From NCBI GenBank assembly GCA_003315335.1, contig QNRL01000001.1:372001-436000 (forward strand): 64,000 nucleotides of DNA, given 5' to 3'. Each line of letters begins with the position of its first letter. The stretch's first letter is position 1. The DNA is from Pseudocitrobacter faecalis. GTDB lineage: Bacteria; Pseudomonadota; Gammaproteobacteria; Enterobacterales; Enterobacteriaceae. Shown piece by piece: positions 20,553-28,733 of the stretch. Made by a program: the position numbers and the translations under genes. The notes beneath the pieces were generated by a model, which saw only the letters and a list, made by a program, of their open reading frames with translations, did no database searches and was not told the DNA's origin.

Positions 20553-20676
20553 TTCTCTTTTCTCTCCCCTCTTTTTCTTACCTTTTTTTCTGCGCATTAG
20601 CTATTTCGAACAAATAAAAAGCACCATGAGTAATGAACAACGATTTGCCCATTACCCACGATGCCTTCAATGTTGT

Positions 20677-20973
20677 TCAGCGATAAGTAATCTGTAATAC
20701 CTGTAAATCAGGATGGTCTGCAACGCTATAAACTTGTGCAGTCGCGAGATGCTGCATCATTGTAAATTGAGCGCCCTCACGTAACGATTGCGTTTCACGC
20801 TGCTGCTTTCCGTCACGGAAACAGGAGACGTGAACTACATCACGCTCAGGATTGACGCGGCAGGCTTCTTCAACAATCGAGCCGCGGAAATGAATCACCC
20901 CTGAATTAGCGTTCGCTAATAGCGGGCATGCAAAGAGAGCGGCCATCAGGCCATACTGAAGAGTACGTTTCAT
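20677..20973 (-). CDS. Small secreted fimbrillin-like protein
   Basis: 98 aa from MKRTLQYGLM, preceded by GAGGTATACACGG. A signal peptide ends near ANA (about residue 22). The mature part begins SGVIHFRGSIVEEAC, the usual N-terminal pattern of type 1 fimbrial subunits, and C38 and C51 could form a disulfide. At about 76 mature residues it is half the size of a normal pilin and lacks the rest of the domain. No chaperone or usher gene is nearby. A shorter related fragment lies just upstream on the same strand. Confidence 0.65.
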   Translation of the reverse strand: MKRTLQYGLMAALFACPLLANANSGVIHFRGSIVEEACRVNPERDVVHVSCFRDGKQQRETQSLREGAQFTMMQHLATAQVYSVADHPDLQVLQITYR

Positions 20974-21184
20974 CCGTGTATACCTCACGTCCTGTGAGAA
21001 AGTCCGGTGACGCGGTGAACGAAAACCCATCAATCATTGATAAGCGTTTATTTTAACCGTCCCACATCACATCCCAACAAACTGAGAATCATTTAAGAAT
21101 TTTCTCAAGCTCAGAATTAATGTAGCGTGATTTTTTACGGCTGAAAATAGTATTACCCGCAATATCTTCTCTCGATAATCAAAA

Positions 21185-21220
21185 ATGAGATCTGACGCAG
21201 ATACGTGTCGTAGATCTCAT
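21185..21220 (-). terminator. Minus-strand terminator-like hairpin
   Basis: ATGAGATCT (21185-21193) pairs with AGATCTCAT (21212-21220), and on the minus strand the hairpin is followed by TTTTTG. It lies 7 bp past the stop of a 34-codon minus-strand reading frame. Confidence 0.65.
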
Positions 21221-21227
21221 CCTCATA

Positions 21228-21332
21228 TTATTTGCGACATGATGATGGTCCGCGAGAAATGCAGTTCATGGTCAAAATGGCGTTCTGCTCGGGCTGGTAG
21301 TCCTGGCTTAAAGAGCCGCTAATCGGAAACAT
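21228..21332 (-). pseudogene. 34-codon remnant similar to the adjacent fimbrillin-like gene
   Basis: ATG MFPISGSLSQDYQ... to CRK, stop TAA. The stretch GSLSQDYQPEQNAILTMNC resembles residues 31-51 of the neighbouring 98-aa protein (GSIVEEACRVNPERDVVHVSC): GS, a PE pair and the final C line up. There is no signal peptide, no good ribosome-binding site and an in-frame stop directly before the ATG, so it looks like the surviving middle of a decayed paralogue. It could alternatively be a genuine small protein or part of a small RNA, since a terminator follows. Confidence 0.4.
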
Positions 21333-21417
21333 TTACACATACTTGCAATCGCGCCTCACTTCCCGACACTTTCAGCAATCATAATATCCGTTTATGTTTT
21401 AGCGACTTGTTAACTGG

Positions 21418-22392
21418 ATGAACATGATGAGTAAACAAAGACGTTTTACCCGCTGGGCAATGGGCATTGCGCTTGCCGCCACCGTAGCGTGGAGTCTGCC
21501 CGTTTCCGCCAATACCTGGCCGCTGCCATCCAACGGCAGCCGTCTCGTCGGGGAGAACCGCTATCACGTAGTTGAGAATGACGGGGGCTCGCTGGAGGCA
21601 ATCGCTAAAAAGTATAACGTCGGTTTCCTTGCTCTGTTGCAGGCAAACCCGGGCGTAGACCCTTACGTTCCGCGTGCGGGCAGCGTGCTGACGATTCCGC
21701 TGCAAACGCTTTTGCCGGACGTGCCGCGTGAAGGCATCGTCATCAATCTCGCGGAATTGCGCCTCTATTACTACCCACCAGGAAGCAACAAAGTAACCGT
21801 CTACCCTATTGGCATTGGTCAGTTAGGCGGTGATACGGTGACCCCAACCATGGTGACCACCGTTTCGGACAAACGCGCCAACCCAACCTGGACTCCCACG
21901 GCAAATATTCGCGCGCGTTATAAAGCACAGGGCATTATTCTGCCGGCGGTAATGCCAGCTGGACCGGATAATCCAATGGGCCATCACGCCATTCGCCTGG
22001 CGGCTCAGGGCGGCGTTTATCTGCTGCATGGAACCAACGCCGACTTTGGTATCGGCATGCGCGTCAGTTCCGGCTGCATTCGCCTGCGTGACGGTGATAT
22101 TCGCAACTTGTTTGAGAAAGTTACCCCGGGTACCAAAGTGAATATCATCAACACGCCAATTAAAGCCTCTGTCGAACCTGGCGGCGTACATTTAGTTGAA
22201 GTTCACCAGCCGCTATCGAAACATATCGATGATGACCCGAAAACGCTGCCTATCGTGCTGAATGAGACGATGCGCGCGTTTAAAGAAAAGACACAAACGA
22301 ATACGGATGTGATGAACTATGCGATGGAGCTGCGCTCCGGCATGCCAGTTGACGTCACCCGCCATCGCATTGGGCAAGAGCAATCGATGTAA
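21418..22392 (+). CDS. ldtC: LdtC (YcfS), L,D-transpeptidase attaching Lpp to murein
   Basis: 324 aa; the start could equally be one of the ATG codons at 21424 or 21427. A signal peptide ends near VSAN (about 31). A LysM-like domain spans about 45-95 and the YkuD catalytic domain about 105-245, with H204 in LLHGTN and nucleophile C220 in VSSGCIRL. It links the C-terminal lysine of Lpp to meso-DAP. In E. coli ldtC also neighbours bhsA and comR, far from this chromosomal position. The paralogue ldtE lies at the far end of this window. Confidence 0.95.
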   Translation: MNMMSKQRRFTRWAMGIALAATVAWSLPVSANTWPLPSNGSRLVGENRYHVVENDGGSLEAIAKKYNVGFLALLQANPGVDPYVPRAGSVLTIPLQTLLPDVPREGIVINLAELRLYYYPPGSNKVTVYPIGIGQLGGDTVTPTMVTTVSDKRANPTWTPTANIRARYKAQGIILPAVMPAGPDNPMGHHAIRLAAQGGVYLLHGTNADFGIGMRVSSGCIRLRDGDIRNLFEKVTPGTKVNIINTPIKASVEPGGVHLVEVHQPLSKHIDDDPKTLPIVLNETMRAFKEKTQTNTDVMNYAMELRSGMPVDVTRHRIGQEQSM

Positions 22393-22410
22393 CGCTGATT
22401 CCAGACAAGC

Positions 22411-22447
22411 AAAAGCCCTGAGTGATGTGATCACTCAGGGCTTTTTT
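22411..22447. terminator. Bidirectional terminator between ldtC and bhsA
   Basis: AAAAGCCCTGAGTGA-tgtga-TCACTCAGGGCTTTT, a perfect 15-bp stem with A and T flanks. Confidence 0.95.
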
Positions 22448-22492
22448 GTGGCAGTGGCTTATTTAAAACGGCATTAATGAGGGAGTTAATGC

Positions 22493-22750
22493 TTATTTAT
22501 AAATAACAGCCGTACCATGCAGGTTGTTCGGACCACTTACGGAAGTGATACGGAACGATTTAGCGCCCATTTCGTCTGCCTTCTGAGACAGCTGATCTTC
22601 CAGAGAAGCCAGGTTCGGGCCTGCTGATGCCGCAATGGTACCGACTTTATGCTGATCCGCCGGGGTGGACTGAACTTCAACCGCAGCGAAACTTGCAAAT
22701 GAGAGTGAACTCAGAACAGCGGCGAGAGCCAGAGTTTTTACGTTTTTCAT
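22493..22750 (-). CDS. bhsA: BhsA (YcfR), DUF1471 stress protein
   Basis: 85 aa, E. coli length. A signal peptide ends at SFA|AVEV (about 22), followed by the BhsA/McbA (DUF1471) fold with the motif KADEMGAKSFRITS. It is an outer-membrane-associated protein induced by many stresses and copper, and it alters envelope permeability and biofilm formation. It is divergent from comR, its copper-responsive repressor. Confidence 0.96.
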   Translation of the reverse strand: MKNVKTLALAAVLSSLSFASFAAVEVQSTPADQHKVGTIAASAGPNLASLEDQLSQKADEMGAKSFRITSVSGPNNLHGTAVIYK

Positions 22751-22999
22751 GATTATGACCTATGCAGATGAACTATGATGTAGAGCAATCTTTATTAACT
22801 TAACGATCGATAAGGTAATAATAATGAGATCTGGATCACTCGTCAACATGATTTTTATAACGATCATTTAAATAATTAAAATCAGCCTATTTTTCATACC
22901 CATATGAATTATTTATTTTTGGGAATTCACCGCTGGCAGCCTGAAGCGATTATTTTTATAATGAGCGTTCACTTAAACCGAAAGAGGTACAACGGCACT

Positions 23000-23635
23000 A
23001 TGACAACTGAGACGCAAAGTTGCGCTAAAAAGGGCCGTGGTCGACCAAAAGTATTTGACCGGGAAGCTGCGCTGGATAAAGCAATGACGCTTTTCTGGCA
23101 GCATGGCTACGAAGCCACGTCACTCTCCGATCTCGTAGAGGCCACGGGGGCAAAAGCACCTACCCTGTATGCAGAATTCGTGAATAAAGAGGGGCTCTTC
23201 CGTGCCGTTCTCGATCACTACATCGCTCACTTCGCCGCAAAACATGAAGCGAAGCTCTGCTGTGATGACAAGCCAGTTGATGAGGCGCTGAAGGATTACT
23301 TCACCGCTGTCGCGACTTGCTACACCAGTAAAGACACGCCTGCGGGCTGTTTCATGATTAACACCTCAGCCGCGCTGGCGGCATCGTCAAAAGAGATAGC
23401 GAAAACCATTAAATCCCGCCACGCCGTTCAGGAACAAACGCTGCGCGAGTTTTTACAGCATCGTCAGGAGAAAGGCGAAATTCCGGCCGGGAAAGATGTG
23501 AAAGAGCTGGCGCTGTTTTTAAGCTGCGTATTGCAGGGCATGTCGATTAGCGCCCGCGAAGGCGCAAGTTTTGACACATTGATGCAGATTACCCGCACGA
23601 CGCTGGGACTGTGGCCGCATATGTTGGGTGAGTGA
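23000..23635 (+). CDS. comR: ComR (YcfQ), TetR-family repressor of bhsA
   Basis: 211 aa from MTTETQSCAKKGRG, with AAAGAGGT upstream; an in-frame ATG at 22904 would add an unsupported 32-residue tail. The helix-turn-helix is at about 20-65 (YEATSLSDLVEATGAKAPTLYAEF). In E. coli ComR represses bhsA and is released by copper. A TATAAT at 22957-22962 overlaps the partly symmetric TGAGCGTTCAC, which could be promoter and operator. The accessory island starts directly after this gene. Confidence 0.94.
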   Translation: MTTETQSCAKKGRGRPKVFDREAALDKAMTLFWQHGYEATSLSDLVEATGAKAPTLYAEFVNKEGLFRAVLDHYIAHFAAKHEAKLCCDDKPVDEALKDYFTAVATCYTSKDTPAGCFMINTSAALAASSKEIAKTIKSRHAVQEQTLREFLQHRQEKGEIPAGKDVKELALFLSCVLQGMSISAREGASFDTLMQITRTTLGLWPHMLGE

Positions 23636-24060
23636 TTTTCTGGCAATGCAGTAACAGATGAGACGGGGAGCTCTGGTATGTGAAGAACTCCCCGTTACAA
23701 TAAATGCGTTCTATTTTTCGTCATCAAGCGTATTGTTTTTAATAGCTTTAATTCTTTTATCCAAAAAAACTCGAAAGCAACATATATTGGAAATAATAAA
23801 AATAAAAAACATTCTTCTCGTCGAATATGCTTAAATTGCTTAATTTGTTGACAAATTTTTTGCTTAGTTATTCTACTTTGGCTCGAAGAGAGAAATTTCG
23901 GTTTTTCATGGTGTTATTTATTCGCAATAATATTTCCCTGCGCCGTATTTTAATTCTATTACGGGCAATGATTTGCAATAATAAAATTGTTGCACTTTTA
24001 TCACTCGGTTGCCATAATTTATATAATAGTTTCACAATCTTGAAACAAATTAATAGATGA
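23636..24060. other. Start of the AT-rich island, no gene seen
   Basis: 425 bp, strongly AT-rich. A hairpin ACGGGGAG/CTCCCCGT (23663-23695) after comR could be a weak terminator. Short open frames here lack start signals and resemblance to known proteins. Confidence 0.55.
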
Positions 24061-24419
24061 TATTTTATTATGGTCACTTTAAATATATTATCAAACCGAA
24101 CTCCCGGGCATTAGGTACCTACTGTGTTTCCTGGTACAGGAAAAGTCCTCTCCCTCTTTCTCAGGTATATCTGAGATTTTCAAAGTTCCATTTCCGACAT
24201 GATTTTCATTCACAGAACTGGTTATTTTCAGGCCATTGATATTAATTCATCTCGACCATTAATATACATATATGATAAGATAGAATCTAGTGCAGTAATA
24301 TTAAATCTTCTGCCTATTACCATAATAGGAAATTCATTAACGGAAAAATTCACTTCTGTTTTATTACAAGCAGGGGAACAACGAAACAATACCCCCTCAA
24401 GTCCCCAATCAATTACCCC
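24061..24419 (-). pseudogene. Decayed copy 2 of an Ig-like lipoprotein gene
   Basis: Translated in pieces, this stretch parallels the pseudogene at 24494-24867: NEFPIMVIGRRFNIT against NIFPIAIIGEKYHAE, then SDIPEKEGE against SGIPTKEGE, then VGT-stop-CPGVRFDNIFKV against VGTQCPGIDFKQKFRL. The stop (TAA, 24111-24113) stands where the other copy has CAA (Gln). At least two frame changes join the pieces. It is a tandem paralogue in advanced decay. Its original start is not recognisable; a single open stretch runs from 24419 to 24228. Confidence 0.6.
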
Positions 24420-24493
24420 CTATAAGGCCATTACTAATAATTCATTATCTATATAATCTATATTTGCCCTTTAAATCGGTTCGAATATTTTTA

Positions 24494-24867
24494 TTAGTTG
24501 TTATATTTAGTGCTAGTTACCAACAATCTAAATTTCTGTTTAAAATCTATCCCAGGACACTGAGTTCCAACAGTACCCCCGTACACCCAGAATGAATACT
24601 CACCTTCTTTTGTAGGAATTCCAGATACATCTACATACCAGCGACTGACATCGCCATTAGTAGATGGAACTATTTTAGTTCCATTTATTTTTGTTCACTT
24701 TTAACATACATAATGCTAATGGTATTCCTTTAGTTTTTATTTCCGCATGATATTTTTCGCCTATAATAGCAATCGGAAAGATATTTGGGATAAAACTAAC
24801 ACGCATATCACTTAGAGCACAACAGGCATTTAGAATGCAATATCGTTAATATAATAACAAATCTCAT
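24494..24867 (-). pseudogene. Frameshifted Ig-like lipoprotein gene, copy 1
   Basis: From ATG at 24867 the first frame gives MRFVIILTI, a second frame gives ILNACCALSDMRV... up to MLKVNK, and a third gives INGTKIVPSTNGDVSRWY... to the stop. Removing one base near 24840 and one A from the run near 24691 restores a single frame of 123 codons over 374 nt. The product would have a lipoprotein signal with lipobox LNAC and a compact beta-sandwich-like domain with IPTKEGEYSFWVYGG. The family is unknown to me. Placement downstream of vgrG/effector genes fits a periplasmic immunity lipoprotein. Confidence 0.65.
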
Positions 24868-25280
24868 ACAACACCATATATTATTTTTTGAAAATCACAG
24901 CGCATCTATATAAATATAAAAACCTTTAAGTGTATGTTTATTTCCATATTAGCTGATACAAAAAAATTCCCCCATGAGGAAACTTCTAAATCCACCAATG
25001 TATTTTCTGGTGTTTCTATTTAAATGCTAATTCGATTGTAAATCAATCAACTTGCCTGTTCACATTATCCAATGCGCCGTCGTTATGTTCCAGGAATCAC
25101 TAATTAGGCCATGATTGATAAGTACAGCAACATGAGAATCAGGATATAGCATCTGGTAAAGTCGCACCACTAAATGTATCTTCAGGTGAACTATACTTCA
25201 ATAACTGCACGCCACAACGGCAGGCTGATGCTCAGGGAATAACGCATCTACCAGCCGTTGTTCTCACTCAACTGCACCTC
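24868..25280. other. Decayed island sequence, no intact gene
   Basis: 413 bp between the lipoprotein pseudogene and a vgrG 5' remnant. Minus-strand fragments can be read (for example VDALFPEHQPAVVACSY near 25205-25255, and SSPEDTFSGATLPDAIS near 25143-25195), but all are cut by stops and frame changes. They look like remains of a gene that followed the vgrG start. Confidence 0.45.
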
Positions 25281-25331
25281 CGTCACGATACCGTCCACTG
25301 CCAGGGTGAAACGTAATCCTTCGGAGGTCAT
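25281..25331 (-). pseudogene. 5' remnant of a vgrG gene
   Basis: The ribosome-binding site AAGGAGGCTCT and the start MTSEGLRFTLAVDG match the start of the intact VgrG at 33181 (MSTGLRFTLEVDG, after AAGGAGGTTGCG) at both DNA and protein level. The match is lost after about 15 codons and the frame stops at codon 28. It marks an older vgrG copy or a recombination scar in the same orientation. Confidence 0.7.
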
Positions 25332-25369
25332 AGAGCCTCCTTGAATTAATCAGCGATAATAGTCCGGGA

Positions 25370-25834
25370 TTAAATGCCACAGTAACCGAACATGTTAAGT
25401 TTTATTTCGCTATGCTTTGTTTTGATTACAATAACGGCATTCACGTCACTTCCTTCTTCCTCCACCGCGGCTCCTTTAACTGGGTTTTGAGTTGTAATAA
25501 TCGATACATGATCATTCTTAAAAACACTGGTATGTTTATTTGTCGATATCTTTTTTAATATCGTTATCCTGCCATTCAGTTTGATGATGGCTGAATACGG
25601 GCAACCTTCTCCTCCCTTTGGACAGACACCGCCCTCAACATAATTATAAAGAGGATTGTCATTTTTTTGGGCCAGACTCAAAGTACAAACGGGATGTGGC
25701 AACCCTGCTATTTCATCAATATCAAAATTATTCACAACAAGTTCTTCTGATAATATCTTTTCTGAGTCTGCTGCTAAACAAACAACAAAATTTGATGAAA
25801 TCAGAGTTAAATATAGTATTAATTTTTTGAACAT
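25370..25834 (-). CDS. Secreted protein next to the M23 peptidase; candidate immunity protein
   Basis: 154 aa from MFKKLILYLT. A Sec signal peptide (about 1-22) is followed by a mature domain with four cysteines (C50, C71, C78, C152), enough for two disulfides, so the protein is likely periplasmic. I recognise no family. It begins 19 bp after the stop of the M23 peptidase gene on the same strand, so the two are almost certainly cotranscribed. A periplasmic protein paired with a cytoplasm-made murein hydrolase is the usual arrangement for a T6SS effector and its immunity protein; this is inference. Confidence 0.6.
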   Translation of the reverse strand: MFKKLILYLTLISSNFVVCLAADSEKILSEELVVNNFDIDEIAGLPHPVCTLSLAQKNDNPLYNYVEGGVCPKGGEGCPYSAIIKLNGRITILKKISTNKHTSVFKNDHVSIITTQNPVKGAAVEEEGSDVNAVIVIKTKHSEIKLNMFGYCGI

Positions 25835-25853
25835 TTTATTGATTCCATGAGCA

Positions 25854-26636
25854 TCAGGGGGTGGGCAGATTATTTTTCCATACATCCAGATAGGGGGCTG
25901 GATCTGTCACATCAGAACGTCTTTGATAAGGCACTCTATTGCGATCTGTAAGGCGCCCCGATGAGGTCGCATTCGTATAAATCTCCAGATGCAACATAGA
26001 TGAACCCGAATTCAGCCTCCCTACCTTAGCGATAACCTGCCCTTTTTTGACCGTTTGCCCACCAACAAATGATCCATTAGCAATTTCGCCATAGCGAAGG
26101 AGAAGGTTGCCATGTCTAATTTCAACAGCAGAAGTACCCTCATAAAATGGATATGGAGGCTGAACTAATACGCCATCAGCAACAGCATAAATAAGCGTTC
26201 CCCGGGGGAATACCAAATCACAGCCAGCATGTCGGCGGCCCCCACTGCGTGACGCACCAAATTGACGACCACCGTTTGTCCACGATCGCGCAGGAAGTAC
26301 GGGGAATGGAAAACAGAATCCCTCACCAGTCTCGGCGACAGTACCATTTGAATCAATAGATGGACTCCGGGATGGCTCCGAAGAAGGACTCACGGGAGAG
26401 TTAGGTGAACTCCGCGTTAAATGATCAGGAACACCCAATTTCCGCCAGGTCTGTGGCCCTACGATGCCATCATCATTTAATCCATTATACCGCTGAAAAA
26501 TTTTCACTGCGTTGTATGTATTTTTACCAAAGATACCGTCCTCTGCGAGTACTGGAACAAATTTATTTCTATTGAGTAATTGTTGTAACTTTTTTACATC
26601 ACTACCATTTGTAAACATCCAAAGAGTTGCAGCCAT
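25854..26636 (-). CDS. PG-binding plus M23 (LytM-like) peptidase, candidate T6SS murein effector
   Basis: 260 aa, preceded by GGAGGATAT. Residues about 10-67 form a peptidoglycan-binding_1 domain (DGIFGKNTYNAVKIFQ, DGIVGPQTWRKLG). A Pro/Ser-rich linker (75-100) follows, then an M23 LytM-like domain (105-230). Zinc ligands H136 and D140 (RHAGCD) and H216 (MLHLE) are present. The first His of the usual HxH pair is Met (M214), so either a variant active site or loss of activity is possible. There is no signal peptide, so export must use another route. Position among vgrG remnants and a secreted partner supports a T6SS effector. Confidence 0.7.
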   Translation of the reverse strand: MAATLWMFTNGSDVKKLQQLLNRNKFVPVLAEDGIFGKNTYNAVKIFQRYNGLNDDGIVGPQTWRKLGVPDHLTRSSPNSPVSPSSEPSRSPSIDSNGTVAETGEGFCFPFPVLPARSWTNGGRQFGASRSGGRRHAGCDLVFPRGTLIYAVADGVLVQPPYPFYEGTSAVEIRHGNLLLRYGEIANGSFVGGQTVKKGQVIAKVGRLNSGSSMLHLEIYTNATSSGRLTDRNRVPYQRRSDVTDPAPYLDVWKNNLPTP

Positions 26637-26781
26637 ATATCCTCCATGTGTGGTTAAACGAAATAAAACAAAAGAACAACCATAGTGCTCCCATTATAAT
26701 CATCAATAACTCACCTCCCACAAATTAAAGCCACTCCCTTCCACTGATTTTCTTCATTATATAATTAGCACTTTATTGCAT

Positions 26782-27254
26782 TCAGCTAAAATATGGGGGC
26801 TGTAATTTTGAAGGGGTATTATCACCGCTTGTTTCGAGAATCCATTCATTACCATTAAATCCATCATTGCTTTTCCACTTTTGGAAAATATCTCCTTTTT
26901 TGAATTTACGACGTTCATACAGACTATACTCTGAAATCATGCACCAATATCCACTGAATGGAGATTTTTGTCCATCAGATGTTATCACAGCGCCTACACC
27001 AGAATTGTTCTGATAAAGTAATTAATCTTGTTTTTTATAAAATCAACATATTCATCTGATTCATTTAGCTCTTACATGGAATAAGATTGAGATGCCTCCC
27101 ATTGATTAAATTACCATAACTCCTTATAATCTTATCTATATAAGGAGGATTATTTTCTTTAGGCAAATCACTATAAATGAAAGAATTTACCCTTCACTAT
27201 AATCAAATAAGTTCAATGAGTCATTAACGTCATTCTTTCTTCAGATAAGACATA
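26782..27254 (-). pseudogene. Multiply frameshifted gene of unknown family
   Basis: Reading from ATG at 27254, pieces in changing frames join into a plausible protein of about 155 residues: MSYLKKE, NDVNDSLNLFDYSEG, NSFIYSDLPKENNPPYIDKI and on to LNLIPCK, ELNESDEYVDFIKNKINY, then LYQNNSGVGAVITSDGQ to the end PPYFS. At least four single-base indels are needed. The last 68 codons (26782-26988) are open but lack a start of their own. No family is recognised. It lies just upstream of the M23 effector, so it may be another lost cassette gene. Confidence 0.55.
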
Positions 27255-27385
27255 TTTTTAATACAATACCCCCCCACTGAGATAATAACTTCCTGCCCTG
27301 CAATATATAGTTTGGTTCGGGCGAGAATATATCCACTGAAAAAAAGCACATTATACATAATGTATAAAATGTATTTAATTTCATT

Positions 27386-27812
27386 TCAACTCTGGCCGTT
27401 CAGGTTTTCAGCCGCGCGGTTGTAATAGCCCGGCCAGCCGGGCGTTTTGAAGGTGTAGTCCTGGGTTTCGACGGAAGAAGGGCCGGTTCGCGCACGGTAG
27501 CGAAAGCTGCTGATACATTCAGTGGAAACTTCCGTACTGATGTTCGGGTTAAAAGGCATCACCCCCAGCGAGGAGAGTCCGGCCACGTCATCGCAGAGCA
27601 CCAGTTTTTGCTCCGCGCCTTCTGGGGCGTGCCAGTCAAAATAGAAGATGCCTTCCTCGGCCCACAGGCGAGTCAGGAAAGCCAGGTCGCTTTCCCCGTA
27701 CTGAACGCAGAACTCACGTGCCGGGTGCGGTTCATAAAACACCGGGCCCATTCGGTGACGCCATTTTCACTGAGCAGGGTGGCGGAGATGGTCTGAATGT
27801 CCTGCTCTGTCG
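27386..27812 (-). pseudogene. Internal vgrG fragment with a frameshift
   Basis: The piece ISATLLSENGVTEW, then after loss of one G in a GGG run the frame GPVFYEPHPAREFCVQYGES and onward, corresponds to the gp27-like core of the intact VgrG (ILQENGVTEWSPLFSEPHPSREFCVQYGET). It ends abruptly at AENLNGQS, losing the OB-fold and beta-helix parts, and begins abruptly at its junction with a transposase remnant. It is divergent enough in sequence to be a different vgrG allele rather than a recent copy. Confidence 0.75.
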
Positions 27813-28499
27813 TGACTCTTTTCACTTATTTCGTACTGTCATGCTTTGGATTATTTAATTCTTTCAGCGGGAATTTTTCCTGAAAGGCTTTATTTAGTCG
27901 CCCCTGATTTCCCTTTACAGCTAATAAATAATCACCTTCCTATTTTATATCTTTTCTGCAATAACTTTCTTGCAACCCATCGCATCAGTTGTGATGATTT
28001 TGCCCTTAATATTCATCATGTTAAGAAGTTCAGGTATAGCTGTAATCTCATTAGATTTCTCATCCGTCTTGATCTGACCGAGGACTAGACTGTGCATTGT
28101 TGAGAACGCACTAATGACATAAATCGCTCCCCTGCGACGACTCTTATCATAAGTGTTCCGGAGCGTTTTCCCATCAATTGCAATGATGTCTTTATCATCT
28201 GGATGAATGATAGTTAGCATCCAGTAAATAAAGCACTTATGAAATTTTGCAGGACTGATACAGGATACAACTCTGGCAATGGTATCGTGAACAGGAATAT
28301 TGTTCTCAAAATCACCATATTGCTTCAAAAAATGGAGATGTGTTTCACCAAAATCCTCTATATCTTCTCAACCCTTTGCACCAGAAATTACGGTACAAAT
28401 AATTAATAGTAGAATATCCGATAATTTATATTCCACTTTCCAGGCTTGTCTGTAATCGGGGATAACAGAAATATGTTCCATCAATTTTTTAAGTTCCAT
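27813..28499 (-). pseudogene. H-repeat-associated (ISAs1-type) transposase remnant
   Basis: From ATG at 28499 (AAGGAGAACAAA upstream) the frame [20 protein letters not shown] continues to GAKG, where TGA (28368-28370) replaces the family tryptophan. The longest open piece, [19 protein letters not shown] through [24 protein letters not shown] to AIPELL, matches the H-rpt proteins of Rhs elements. After IAEKI come another stop and a frame change, and the match ([18 protein letters not shown]) ends near SEKSH where vgrG sequence begins. The C-terminal third is gone, so it cannot be active. Confidence 0.82.
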
Positions 28500-28733
28500 T
28501 TTGTTCTCCTTAATTATGTAAGGAGTATTTGATCATGTATAAGCAATAAAAAACAGCTTCAGGTAATGAGGAATATCTCAAATTTTAAGCATAAAATGCG
28601 AATTATTTAGTACAAAAAGTGTACTGCTGATGATCTTTCCCTGTTAATGCCATGAACAAATTAAAGGTAAAATCGTATTTAAATGATAAAAACAAATGAT
28701 TATTTTCTGCATAACAGCACTAATTTATATAAT

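Noticed and set aside
20191..20553. A 120-codon minus-strand frame with three repeats of RSIGLEPTTPTMSRWCSNQL
   Set aside because: It is the antisense translation of the three tandem tRNA-Val genes, a well-known annotation artefact.
25854..26636. Ordinary housekeeping LytM factor such as EnvC or NlpD
   Set aside because: No signal peptide, lipobox, LysM or coiled coil; it has an N-terminal PG-binding_1 domain and lies among vgrG remnants.
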